Position numbers and translations under genes: made by a program. This document shows positions 1 to 8,137 of a DNA stretch of 64,000 nucleotides, piece by piece (the first letter of the stretch is position 1; every line of letters begins with the position of its first letter). The notes beneath the pieces were generated by a model. It made no database searches. It was given only the letters and a program-made list of their open reading frames with translations, and was not told the DNA's origin. The stretch covers positions 1 through 64,000 of the forward strand of contig LRBF01000279.1 of NCBI GenBank assembly GCA_001580565.1, given 5' to 3'. Source of the DNA: Caballeronia megalochromosomata. GTDB taxonomy: Bacteria; Pseudomonadota; Gammaproteobacteria; Burkholderiales; Burkholderiaceae.

Positions 1-201
1 AACATGTGTATAAGAGCCAGGCCCGGCCTTGCCCTTCTTGCCGACGCCGCCCTTGAAGACCGGCTTGATGAACACCTGGCCGTGGCGGTCGATGAGCGAT
101 TTGATCTCTTCCTCGCTCGCGTCCGGACCCAGCACCTCGCTGGCTGGAAATCCGACGAACTGCAGCAGGCGTGCGCCGTGCAACATTCCGGTGATCTGCA
201 T
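1..201 (-). CDS. ATP-grasp acyl-CoA ligase / ATP-citrate-lyase-like subunit, 5' part only
   Basis: Reading leftward from an ATG at 201, the frame is open to the window edge. It begins MQITGMLHGARLLQFVGF and contains a G-rich lysine stretch (VFIKPVFKGGVGKKGKAG) typical of the N-terminal ATP-grasp region of succinyl-CoA synthetase beta / ATP-citrate lyase relatives. The start is supported by AGGAG about 8 bases upstream. About 60 residues are genuine; the last seven codons before the edge (bases 1-20) appear to be adapter sequence, not genome. Family membership is inferred from this short N-terminus and resemblance to Burkholderiales proteins annotated as ATP-citrate lyase citrate-binding proteins. 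The substrate cannot be stated. Confidence 0.5.
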   Translation of the reverse strand, partial: MQITGMLHGARLLQFVGFPASEVLGPDASEEEIKSLIDRHGQVFIKPVFKGGVGKKGKAGPGSYTHV

Positions 202-645
202 GTGAGTGTCTCCTGAATTTTTAAGGCAATGGCGAATGAAGCAAGTACTGGGAATTTATTCAACTCGCTGCGGCAGGCGAAAAGGCACCACTGCCATGGA
301 CGCGCTCGAAAGCGGCGGCAGAAATCACGAAGCGAGATGTGTGATGCGAGTCGTGCGTCGGCGACGGGTGGCTGCGCCCAGGAACGGGCTTGCGCTGGGA
401 TGCGGCGAACGCTGTTCGCGATTCGCGCCTGTCTCCGATGCGTTCTTCTTTAGATGCTTTTTTGAACAACTTGAGTACCGATATTTGCTCAAGTCATGCA
501 AAACGAGAAGTGCGATTTTTGGATGGATTGATGTGCGGAGGTTATCAATGCAAAGTCTGAATTCATCATCATCGTGACGTGAGCTGGACGACGTGACGGC
601 AGATCGAGTCTGCGACGAGACAGTGTCGCGTTGTTGACTCGAATC
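202..645. other. Intergenic region, presumed promoter of the leftmost gene
   Basis: No convincing gene is seen in these 444 bases. A plus-strand open frame over 206-577 lacks a ribosome binding site and resembles no family. The stretch contains one clean inverted repeat, ACTTGAG at 469-475 and CTCAAGT at 488-494, separated by 12 bases. This could be a regulator site for the minus-strand gene starting at 201, but it is far upstream. Confidence 0.4.
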
Positions 646-1497
646 TCAGCAGACCGATTGCAGTCGTGCGGCGCACGTCTGCAAGACTTCATCGGGTGGC
701 AGTTTCCACCAGTTGTCGCGTGAAAAAACCTCGACTTCGACCATGCCGGCATAGCCCGCTTTCTCGACGCTCTGCCGAAAACGTTTCAGGTCGATCACGC
801 CATCTCCCATCATGCCGCGATCGAGCAGCATGTCTGTCGTCGGAACCAGCCAGTCGGACACATGGTACGCGAGCATGCGGTCGTCCGTGCCGAGTGATGC
901 GATCGCGGTCTCCAGTTGCGGGTCCCACCAGCAGTGGTAGACGTCGACCGCGACACCGAGGAAGCCATCGTTATGCGGATCGAGCTCGCGCGCAATGGCG
1001 TTCGCCTGATCGATCGTGTTGATCACCGATCTTTCGCCCGCGTACATGGGATGCAGTGGCTCAATGGCCAATGGAACGCCGATCTTGCGGGCTTCGTCAA
1101 GGAACGCGCCGATGCCGTCCCGTACCTGCGTGCGCGCAGCCGATAGATCGCGGCTACCTTCGGGCAGACCACCCACGACCATCACGAAACATTGAGCGCC
1201 CAGTTCCGCCGCATCGTTCAGCGCTCGAACGTTCGATTGAATATTGGCCAGGCGCTGCTCGTGTGTCGAGGCGGGGAAATAGGTCGACCGGCAGTACCCG
1301 GTGACCTTGAGTTCGAGCGCACGAATCTGCCTCGCGATCCTGTTGACGTCGGCCGCTTCGACTTCATGACGCCACGGGGCGAGTCCACCAAACCCCGCTC
1401 TGGCGATTCGGTCGATCGTCACATCGAGTGGTTCGCGGTGTCCGAGTGTTGCGGTGTTGATCGAGCAACGTGTGAGGTGCAGAGGTTCCATGATCAT
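646..1497 (-). CDS. Sugar phosphate isomerase/epimerase, TIM barrel
   Basis: A 283-residue xylose-isomerase-like TIM barrel (AP endonuclease 2 superfamily). Visible family features are acidic and histidine metal-ligand positions at strand ends: AIEPLHPMYAG, VAVDVYHCWWDP, AYHVSDW and a late MVEVEVFS. Members isomerise or epimerise sugars and sugar acids with a divalent metal. The ATG at 1497 overlaps the stop of the upstream DUF993 gene as ATGA, suggesting translational coupling; an earlier in-frame start at 1506 is possible. It is the last gene of a three-gene minus-strand operon with the DUF993 protein and an SDR. The substrate is unknown. Confidence 0.8.
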   Translation of the reverse strand: MIMEPLHLTRCSINTATLGHREPLDVTIDRIARAGFGGLAPWRHEVEAADVNRIARQIRALELKVTGYCRSTYFPASTHEQRLANIQSNVRALNDAAELGAQCFVMVVGGLPEGSRDLSAARTQVRDGIGAFLDEARKIGVPLAIEPLHPMYAGERSVINTIDQANAIARELDPHNDGFLGVAVDVYHCWWDPQLETAIASLGTDDRMLAYHVSDWLVPTTDMLLDRGMMGDGVIDLKRFRQSVEKAGYAGMVEVEVFSRDNWWKLPPDEVLQTCAARLQSVC

Positions 1498-2657
1498 TGC
1501 GCGCATCCGAGCGTGGTCATGACCGCTCGCATACGGCTAATTGCCAGTTCGGGATCCTTGAGCAGGTTCGCCTGATCGGCGAGCCGAAAGACTTCCGCCA
1601 GATAGACCGGCGGCCTCATGCCATGATGCCCGCCCAACATGAAAAAGTGCGGCTGGAATCCGTTCAGATAGGCGAGGAACACGACGCCGGTCTTGTAGTA
1701 CTGCGTCGGCGCGCGGAAGATGTGGCGCGACAGCGGCACCGTCGGCGCAAGCAGTTCGTCATAGCGCGCCAGATCGTTCGCGGCGAGTGCGGACAGCGCC
1801 TGTGACGCCGCGGGCGCGATCGCATCGAAGATGCCGAGCAGCGCGTGCGAGTAGCCGAACGCGTCGCCGGCGATGAGAACCGGATAGTTGAAGTCGTCGC
1901 CCGTGTACATCTTCACGGACGCAGGAAGGCGACGGCGGAAGGCGATTTCCTTCGCATCGTCCAGCAGCGAAATTTTGATGCCGTCGACCTTTGTTTCATT
2001 CGCGGCGATGACTTCGAGACAGACCTTGGCCGCATTTTCGAAGCCGGTGTAGCCCCAGTATCCGGCCAGTTCAGGATCGAACGCCTCGCCGAGCCAGTGG
2101 AGAATGACCGGCTTGTCGCACGCCGACAGCACTTCGCGATAGACGCGAATGTAGTCGTTCGCATCTCTCGCCACGCGTGCAAGAGCACGGCTTGCCATCA
2201 AAATGATCCGGCCGCCCGCACGCTGGACGCTCTCGATTTGCGTGAGGTAGGCGCTGATCACATCGTCGCACGAGCGCGCGTCGTTGACCGCGAGGTGATC
2301 CGTGCCGCAGCCCGATGCGATCGACGCGCCGGGAATGTCGCGCGTTTCATTCAGCGTGCGGACGATCAACTCTTTTGCGGATTCCCACGACAGGCCCATG
2401 CCGCGTTGCGCCGTGTCCATCGCCTCCGCGATTCCCAGACCTTGCTCAAGAAGGTAGCGGCGATATTCGATGGTCCGGTCCCAGTCGATCGCGCAAGCTT
2501 GTCCGAGTTCGCCGCTACGCAGCGGATCGGCAACCACGTGCGCAGCCGAGTAGGCGATGCGGTTGAACGGCGCCGCAGGGTTGACGACTTGCAACGGCGT
2601 GCCGGTCAGACGGTAGTCGACGAGTGCGCCGTCCAGGGTGGGGAGCTTGATTTGCAT
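1494..2657 (-). CDS. DUF993 protein, dihydrodipicolinate-synthase-like
   Basis: A 387-residue protein matching the DUF993 family (dihydrodipicolinate synthase/N-acetylneuraminate lyase superfamily), beginning MQIKLPTLDG. Such proteins have an (alpha/beta)8 fold, and relatives perform Schiff-base aldol chemistry. A lysine in KVDGIKISLLD lies where the superfamily's Schiff-base lysine is expected; I infer rather than prove that role. The frame is open 28 codons further upstream, but this start lies just downstream of the SDR stop (17-bp gap) and matches the family N-terminus. With the neighbouring isomerase and dehydrogenase it probably cleaves a keto sugar acid or related intermediate. Confidence 0.8.
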   Translation of the reverse strand: MQIKLPTLDGALVDYRLTGTPLQVVNPAAPFNRIAYSAAHVVADPLRSGELGQACAIDWDRTIEYRRYLLEQGLGIAEAMDTAQRGMGLSWESAKELIVRTLNETRDIPGASIASGCGTDHLAVNDARSCDDVISAYLTQIESVQRAGGRIILMASRALARVARDANDYIRVYREVLSACDKPVILHWLGEAFDPELAGYWGYTGFENAAKVCLEVIAANETKVDGIKISLLDDAKEIAFRRRLPASVKMYTGDDFNYPVLIAGDAFGYSHALLGIFDAIAPAASQALSALAANDLARYDELLAPTVPLSRHIFRAPTQYYKTGVVFLAYLNGFQPHFFMLGGHHGMRPPVYLAEVFRLADQANLLKDPELAISRMRAVMTTLGCAQ

Positions 2658-2673
2658 GGTTCGAATCTCGAAA

Positions 2674-3444
2674 TCAGTATTTGGAAACAAGAAGACCGCC
2701 ATCGACGCGGATCGCCTGACCGACGCTGAACGGCAGGCCACCCGTCGCCAGCGTGCGCACCGTGAGTGCGACTTCGTTCGGCTTGCCCCATCGTTTGATG
2801 GCGGTCAGCCCGTTCTCCATGAGCGCGTCGTAGCGCGCCTTCGATGGCGCGGTCATTTCCGTTTCGATCAGGCCGGGCTGCACTTCGAATACGCCGACGC
2901 CCAATTCAGCCAGCCGCAGACTGAACAGGGTGGTGGCCATCGACAGCCCCGCCTTCGACACGCAGTACTCGCCGCGCTGGGGCGACGCCGCGACGGCGTT
3001 GGATGAGGTGATCGTGATGATCGAGCGATTGACGTCCGACCGCGGCGCCTGGGCGAGACGCCGGCCGAATGCCTGCATCAGGAAGAACGTGCCTCGCGTG
3101 TTGACGTTCAGGCAGCGGTCGTAGCTTTCGGGCGTGACATCGAGCAGATCGCCGCGCGACATGACGGACACGCCGGCGTTGTTGACCAGACAGGTGACGG
3201 GGCCGAGCGCGTCTTCGACCGCCTGAAACAGCGCGTCGTGGTGCGCAATGTCCGCAAGGTTCGATGTCAGCGCCGCGCACTTCACACCGATGCGTTCGAT
3301 GTCGGTGCGCGTGGCGACCAGTTCCTCCGATGTCTCGACGTCCGTGATGGCGACGTCGAACCCGGCATTGGCGAGTTCGAGCGCGATCGCCCGACCGATG
3401 CCGCGACGAGCGCCCGTAACCAGCGCGACCTGACGTTGTTTCAT
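2674..3444 (-). CDS. SDR-family NAD(P)-dependent oxidoreductase
   Basis: A 256-residue classical short-chain dehydrogenase. It shows the Rossmann motif TGARRGIG near the N-terminus, NNAGVS, the serine region TITSSN and the catalytic Y-x3-K in GEYCVSKAGL. GGGAG sits about nine bases before the ATG. It is the first gene of the minus-strand operon SDR-DUF993-isomerase, and a palindromic operator lies 25 bases upstream of its start. It probably oxidises an alcohol or sugar substrate before aldol cleavage or isomerisation; the substrate is not determinable from sequence. Annotators may call it 3-ketoacyl-ACP reductase, but the context is catabolic. Confidence 0.85.
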   Translation of the reverse strand: MKQRQVALVTGARRGIGRAIALELANAGFDVAITDVETSEELVATRTDIERIGVKCAALTSNLADIAHHDALFQAVEDALGPVTCLVNNAGVSVMSRGDLLDVTPESYDRCLNVNTRGTFFLMQAFGRRLAQAPRSDVNRSIITITSSNAVAASPQRGEYCVSKAGLSMATTLFSLRLAELGVGVFEVQPGLIETEMTAPSKARYDALMENGLTAIKRWGKPNEVALTVRTLATGGLPFSVGQAIRVDGGLLVSKY

Positions 3445-3468
3445 GTGTCATCTCCCGCATTTCTTAAG

Positions 3469-3486
3469 TAACGATACGTTTCGTTA
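3469..3486. promoter_or_regulatory. Palindromic operator, copy 1 (probable TetR site)
   Basis: TAACGATACGTTTCGTTA is a perfect 6-bp inverted repeat (TAACGA/TCGTTA) around a 6-bp centre, 25 bases upstream of the SDR start. A near copy lies at 4423-4440 before the CoA-transferase gene; including the preceding AAG, 18 of 21 bases match. A TetR gene lies between the two copies, which makes it the obvious binder. Confidence 0.7.
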
Positions 3487-3512
3487 TTTAATACGCGTAA
3501 GCGCGTGATGTC

Positions 3513-3547
3513 AAAAAAGGGTTTTCCCTATGAAACGGAAAACCCTT
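3513..3547 (-). terminator. Rho-independent terminator of the TetR gene
   Basis: The arms AAGGGTTTTCC (3517-3527) and GGAAAACCCTT (3537-3547) form a perfect 11-bp stem with a 9-base loop. On the minus strand the stem is followed by a T run (the A run at 3513-3518 on the plus strand). It lies 37 bases beyond the stop of the minus-strand TetR gene and insulates it from the SDR operon. Confidence 0.85.
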
Positions 3548-3583
3548 GTGCGATAGCGCTAAGGAGAGAGGCGCGCGCCGTGA

Positions 3584-4264
3584 TCAGCGCGGGCGCAGGA
3601 GGCTGAACACCGTTTCGAGATTGAAGTCGAGACGTTTCTGCAGCGCTTCTTTCGAGACGAAATCGAAGCCGAAGATGACTTCGCCGGTGAAGCGGTTGGT
3701 CAGATAGTAATAACCCAGCGCGGCGATGGTCAGGTGCAACTGACTTGCATCAATGCCCGCCTTGAAGTCGCCGGACGCCACGCCTCGATCAAGAATGTGC
3801 TGCAGCATGGTGACGAAGCCGCGATGCAATTCGCTGAATCGTCGCGACTTCTTGACATGCCGCGCCCGGTGCAGATTTTCGCTGTTCACGAGCGACATGA
3901 ACTCCGGGTTCTTCAGGTAATAATTCCAGGTGAACGTCACATAGGCGCGGATCGCCTCGACGGGCGCGAGTTTATCGAGGCCGAGCGTTCGCTCCTCGTC
4001 CCGGATATCCGTCCACATCTCTTCGAGAACCGTCTGGAAGAGTTCTTCCTTTCCCTTGAAGTACTCGTAGATCATCCGCTTGTTGACGCCGGCCTTCTCG
4101 GCGATCGTCTCGATGCGGGCGCCGCCCAGGCCGACCTTCGCGAATTCTGCTTTCGCGGCCGCGAGGATCTTGGCTTGCGTCTGAATCGGATCGCGCAGCC
4201 GCTTGGCACGCTTGGGCTTCTCGACAGCGCGCACTTCGCCGCCCGGTTCGACTGGGGTCTGCAT
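3584..4264 (-). CDS. TetR/AcrR-family transcriptional regulator
   Basis: A 226-residue regulator. A TetR N-terminal helix-turn-helix spans roughly residues 28-75 (TQAKILAAAKAEFAKVGLGG, then IETIAEKAGVNKRMIYEYFKGKEELF). The C-terminal half is an all-helical ligand-binding domain with FTWNYYLKNPEF and YYYLTNRFTG. A basic tail of about 25 residues precedes the HTH. It sits between two operons that carry the same palindrome (3469-3486 and 4423-4440), so I infer it represses both and is released by a pathway intermediate, perhaps an acyl-CoA given the CoA-transferase and crotonase. No palindrome is seen directly at its own start. Confidence 0.9.
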   Translation of the reverse strand: MQTPVEPGGEVRAVEKPKRAKRLRDPIQTQAKILAAAKAEFAKVGLGGARIETIAEKAGVNKRMIYEYFKGKEELFQTVLEEMWTDIRDEERTLGLDKLAPVEAIRAYVTFTWNYYLKNPEFMSLVNSENLHRARHVKKSRRFSELHRGFVTMLQHILDRGVASGDFKAGIDASQLHLTIAALGYYYLTNRFTGEVIFGFDFVSKEALQKRLDFNLETVFSLLRPR

Positions 4265-4422
4265 ATTCGTGGGTCACATCCAAAGTTAAACGGAAACGGA
4301 CTACGCCTTCGCGTTGCAATTGTGCCGTACGAGGGGCTTTTCGCGCACCCATCATCGTAAACCCGGTTTCGGCGCTTTCTCGCTTGAAGGTCGCTTTCCC
4401 CTGTGTCACCATGCAACGCAAG

Positions 4423-4440
4423 TAACGATATGGTTCGGTA
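4423..4440. promoter_or_regulatory. Palindromic operator, copy 2 (probable TetR site)
   Basis: TAACGATATGGTTCGGTA matches copy 1 at 15 of 18 positions; one arm base differs from perfect symmetry. It lies 34 bases upstream of the CoA-transferase start, a position suited to repression of that promoter. Confidence 0.65.
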
Positions 4441-4473
4441 CTAAGAAATTTGCAGATCGAAACAGGAGGCGTG

Positions 4474-5982
4474 ATGAACAAGTGGACCCATGCAGACGCA
4501 GTTGCGGCTTCGATCTTCGACGGCGCGACGATCGCCATCACCGGCTCGGGCGGCGGGCTGCTCGAACCGGACGCCATCCTCGCTGCGATCGAAGCGCGGT
4601 TTCTCGAAACCGGCCATCCGCGCAATCTGACGGTCGTTCATGCGCTGGGCGTGGGTGACGGGCAGGGCAGCGGCCTCGGGCGATTCGCTCACGCTGGCAT
4701 GGTCAGGCGCGTGATCGGCGGCCACTGGGTCTGGTCGCCCGCGATGCAAAAGCTGGCCGAAAGCGGCGAAATCGAGGGTTACAGCTTCCCGGGCGGTGTG
4801 ATTGCCACCTTGTTCCGCGAAATCGGCGCGGGTCGGCCGGGCGTGATTACGCGCGTCGGCCTGAGAACGTTCGTCGATCCGCGTCTGGGCGGCGGCAAGC
4901 TGAACGACGCCACCACCGAAGATCTCGTCGAGCTGATCGAGATCGACGGCAAGGAATTCCTGCGCTACAAGCCCTTCACGATCGACTTCTCGATCGTCAT
5001 GGCGTCATCCGCGGACGACCGGGGCAATCTCTCTACCCGTCATGAACCAGCGGACCTCGATATCTATGCCGTCGCGCTGGCCGCGCACAACAGCGGCGGC
5101 AAGGTCATCGCGCAGGTCAAAGGGCGGCCACGTTCCCACGTGCCCGCTCGTCTGGTTCGCGTACCCGGCGTGATGGTCGATTTCACCGTCGAGACGCCGG
5201 CTCAACGCCAATGCCAGATCAGCGAGTACGACGCCACGTTGAGCGGCGAAAAGCTCGGCGAAACGCCCGACATCGAGATGCCGGATGGCATGCGCCTCAT
5301 CGTGGCCGAGCGCGCGGCGCAGGAACTCGGCGCCGGTCAATCCGTGAACTTCGGCTTCGGCTTTCCGGGCGCGATCCCGGCCGTTCTGGCCGCCCAGGGT
5401 CGCGGCGACGCGTACTGGGGTTCCGTCGAACAGGGCGTTCATCGCGGCGCGATGCTCGACGGCCCGATGTTCGGCACGGCGCGCAACGCCGACGCCATCC
5501 TGCCGAGCGTCGATCAGTTCGACTGGTATAGCGGCGGCGGTATCGACGTAACCTTTCTCGGCATGGGTGAGTTCGACGAAGAGGGCAACGTGAACGTGTC
5601 GAAGCTCGGCACCACGGTCGTCGGCCCGGGTGGCTTCATGGATATCGCGCAGGGCGCGAAAAAGCTGGTGTTCTGCGGCGCGTTCGAGGCGAAGGGCTTG
5701 CGCGTGGAACGCAGAGGCGACGCGCTCGACATTCTCTCGCCGGGATCGGTCCCGAAGGCCGTGAAGCAGGTGCGACACGTGACGTTCAGCGGCGTGCAGG
5801 CGCGTCTGGACGGCAAGGAAGTCCTCTACATCACCGAGCGCGCGGTGTTCAGGCTCGATGCACACGGCGTGTGTCTCATCGAAGTGGCCAAGGGCGTCGA
5901 CCTGCATCGCGACGTGCTCTCGCGCATGGCGTTCACGCCACTCATCGATGAGCGTCTTCTCGAAACCGCCGCTGCTCAATGA
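4474..5982 (+). CDS. Acyl-CoA:carboxylate CoA-transferase (family I, fused subunits)
   Basis: A 502-residue single-chain family I CoA-transferase, with both subunit-like halves fused as in propionate CoA-transferase/YdiF-type enzymes. The second half carries VNFGFGFPGAIP and GSVEQGVHRG; Glu319 in SVEQG is at the position of the catalytic glutamate that forms the glutamyl-CoA thioester. The start is the ATG preceded by AGGAGG four bases away; an in-frame upstream ATG at 4450 has no such site. It is the first gene of a plus-strand operon with a crotonase and an MFS transporter under a TetR-type operator. It probably activates a carboxylate made by the divergent arm or imported by the MFS. Confidence 0.85.
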   Translation: MNKWTHADAVAASIFDGATIAITGSGGGLLEPDAILAAIEARFLETGHPRNLTVVHALGVGDGQGSGLGRFAHAGMVRRVIGGHWVWSPAMQKLAESGEIEGYSFPGGVIATLFREIGAGRPGVITRVGLRTFVDPRLGGGKLNDATTEDLVELIEIDGKEFLRYKPFTIDFSIVMASSADDRGNLSTRHEPADLDIYAVALAAHNSGGKVIAQVKGRPRSHVPARLVRVPGVMVDFTVETPAQRQCQISEYDATLSGEKLGETPDIEMPDGMRLIVAERAAQELGAGQSVNFGFGFPGAIPAVLAAQGRGDAYWGSVEQGVHRGAMLDGPMFGTARNADAILPSVDQFDWYSGGGIDVTFLGMGEFDEEGNVNVSKLGTTVVGPGGFMDIAQGAKKLVFCGAFEAKGLRVERRGDALDILSPGSVPKAVKQVRHVTFSGVQARLDGKEVLYITERAVFRLDAHGVCLIEVAKGVDLHRDVLSRMAFTPLIDERLLETAAAQ

Positions 5983-5996
5983 CGAAGAGGTCTTCC

Positions 5997-6767
5997 ATGT
6001 CCGACACCGACATTCTCTACGAAGCCGAAGGTGGCATCGCCACGATTACGCTCAATCGCGTTGCGCGTCATAACGCGCTGACGTTAGAGATGCTGGATGA
6101 CATCGAGCGCGCCGTGGCAGACGTCGAGCGCAACGATGAGATCCGCGTGCTGAAGATCGAAACCGCCAGTCCGCGATTCTTTTGCAGCGGCGCGGATATC
6201 AACGAGTGGGGCGATATCGATCCGCAGAAGATGGGCACGCGCTTCATTCGCGAAGGCAACCGGGTATTCCGTCGAATTGCCGAACTCGACAAGCCGACGA
6301 TCGCGGTTCTTTCCGCCAGCGCGCTCGGTGGCGGATTCGAACTCGCGCTGACGTGCGATCTGCGCTACGCCAGCACGCAGGCCAGGGTCGGCTTTCCTGA
6401 AGCGTCGGTGGGCGCCATCCCCGGATGGATGGGCTGCTCGCGACTCTCCGAACTCGTCGGCGCAACGCGCACGCGTGAGCTGATCCTGCTCGGTGAACCG
6501 ATCTCCGCCGAAACAGCGGTCGCATGGGGCGTGATCAATGAAGCGGTCGAAGCGGACCAGTTGCATAGCCGTGTCGACGCCGTCTGCGAAACGCTCATCA
6601 AACGATCGAGGACAGCACTGTCCGTTGGCAAGCGGCTCGTTCGCATGATGGAGACGGGCCAGCACGAATACGCTCACGAACTCGCCGCATCGGTTTGCAA
6701 GGCGTCGCCCGATGCAATCGAAGGCGTCGCGGCATTCCGCGAGAAACGCCACGCATCGTTCCGGTAA
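5997..6767 (+). CDS. Enoyl-CoA hydratase/isomerase (crotonase) family
   Basis: A 256-residue crotonase. The oxyanion-hole segment ASALGGGFELALTCDLRYAS and the following FPEASVGAIPGWMG region are clear. Members hydrate, isomerise or cleave acyl-CoA substrates; the exact reaction cannot be read from motifs. An ATG at 5979 overlaps the CoA-transferase stop (ATGA), but the ATG at 5997 has GAAGAGG at good spacing and matches the usual N-terminus, so I chose it. Tight packing between the CoA-transferase and MFS genes supports processing of the CoA ester formed by the preceding enzyme. Confidence 0.85.
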   Translation: MSDTDILYEAEGGIATITLNRVARHNALTLEMLDDIERAVADVERNDEIRVLKIETASPRFFCSGADINEWGDIDPQKMGTRFIREGNRVFRRIAELDKPTIAVLSASALGGGFELALTCDLRYASTQARVGFPEASVGAIPGWMGCSRLSELVGATRTRELILLGEPISAETAVAWGVINEAVEADQLHSRVDAVCETLIKRSRTALSVGKRLVRMMETGQHEYAHELAASVCKASPDAIEGVAAFREKRHASFR

Positions 6768-6817
6768 ATCTCAGGCCGCATCAGCGGATCAGAAATCTCA
6801 GGAGACAGGAGTCGCTC

Positions 6818-8116
6818 ATGGACCGTACAGCTATCCGGTGGCGCATCTGCGCGCTGCTTTTCTTCGCAACCACGATCAATTACCTGGACCGTCAGGTCTT
6901 GGGACTGCTCAAGCCCGAGCTTGCCGTCACGTTCAACTGGACCGAGACACAATACGGCTACATCGTCATGGTGTTCACGGCCTGCTATGCAATCGGCATG
7001 GTGTTGTCCGGCAAGATGGTCGATAAGTTCGGCGTCAAGATCGGCTACGGCGTGTGCGTTCTCGTGTGGAGCATCGCCGCGTGCGGCCATGCGCTCGTGC
7101 GCAGCACGCTGGGCTTCGGCGTCATGCGCGCGCTGCTTGGCATCTCCGAGTCGGGCAGCTTTCCGTGCGCGGTGAAGAGCGTGTCGGAGTGGTTCCCGCG
7201 CAAGGAGCAAGCGCTCGCGGTGGGCATTCTGACCTCCGGTACCAGTATCGGCGCGGTGGCAGCGCCGGCGACCGTTCCCTGGCTGGCCGCAACGTATGGC
7301 TGGGAGGCCGCGTTCTTCGTCACTGGGCTGACAGGCTTTATCTGGCTGGGCTTCTGGTACTTCATGTATCAGGTGCCGGCGAAGCACGCGAAAGTCAACG
7401 AGGCGGAACTCGGCTACATCAGCGAGGATTCGGCTCCCGCCCCCGCGACTCAGAAGGTGAGCTGGTTCACCTTGCTGAAGCTGCGTCCGACGTGGGCCTT
7501 TTTCGCGGGCAAGTTGCTGACCGATCCGATCTGGTGGTTCATGCTCTTCTGGCTCCCGTCGTACTTCAATTCGCGCTTCCACCTCGATCTGAAGAACCTC
7601 GGACTTCCGCTCGTGATCGTGTACGTCGCGACGTCGATCGGCAGCATCGGCGGCGGCTTCATCTCGTCCAGGCTGATTCAGCGCGGCTGGTCCGTGACGA
7701 AGGCGCGACAGACCACCATGCTGGTCTTCGCGTTCCTCGTGTTGCCGATCGCGTTCTCGCCGTTCATCGAAAACATGTGGGCGATGGTCGGCCTTCTGAG
7801 CCTCGCGGCGGCTTCGCACCAGGCATGGTCGGCAAATCTCTTCACGACCGCATCCGACATGTTCCCGAAGGCGGCGGTCGGTTCGGTTGTCGGGATCGGC
7901 GGTTTGGCCGGTGCGTTGGGCGCGACGCTGTTCCCGCTCGTCGTCGGCGCGGTGCTCGATCATTTCAAAATGCTCGGTCACATCGACGCCGGCTACAACG
8001 TGCTGTTCGTCGTCTGCGGTTCGGCCTATCTCCTCGCATGGGTGGTGATGCGCGTCATCCGCTCGTCGAGCAAGCCCGTCGACATCGCGCAACTTGCGCC
8101 GGCCGCTCAGGGTTGA
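6818..8116 (+). CDS. MFS transporter, anion/cation symporter (hexuronate-like) family
   Basis: A 432-residue, 12-helix major facilitator. NYLDRQVLGLL in the first helix, the loop DKFGVKIGYG and the segment ISESGSFPCAVKSVSEWFPRKEQ resemble the ExuT/GudP hexuronate and sugar-acid symporters. AGGAG six bases before the ATG at 6818 fixes the start; the frame is open further upstream. As third gene of the TetR-controlled plus-strand operon it most likely imports the organic acid degraded by the regulon. Prediction of an organic-anion substrate is family-level inference. Confidence 0.85.
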   Translation: MDRTAIRWRICALLFFATTINYLDRQVLGLLKPELAVTFNWTETQYGYIVMVFTACYAIGMVLSGKMVDKFGVKIGYGVCVLVWSIAACGHALVRSTLGFGVMRALLGISESGSFPCAVKSVSEWFPRKEQALAVGILTSGTSIGAVAAPATVPWLAATYGWEAAFFVTGLTGFIWLGFWYFMYQVPAKHAKVNEAELGYISEDSAPAPATQKVSWFTLLKLRPTWAFFAGKLLTDPIWWFMLFWLPSYFNSRFHLDLKNLGLPLVIVYVATSIGSIGGGFISSRLIQRGWSVTKARQTTMLVFAFLVLPIAFSPFIENMWAMVGLLSLAAASHQAWSANLFTTASDMFPKAAVGSVVGIGGLAGALGATLFPLVVGAVLDHFKMLGHIDAGYNVLFVVCGSAYLLAWVVMRVIRSSSKPVDIAQLAPAAQG

Positions 8117-8137
8117 AAGCGGTCTGCGCATCCGGCG

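Noticed and set aside
206..577. Possible plus-strand gene in the left intergenic region
   Set aside because: No ribosome binding site, odd composition and no recognisable domain; it begins within the ribosome binding region of the minus-strand gene.
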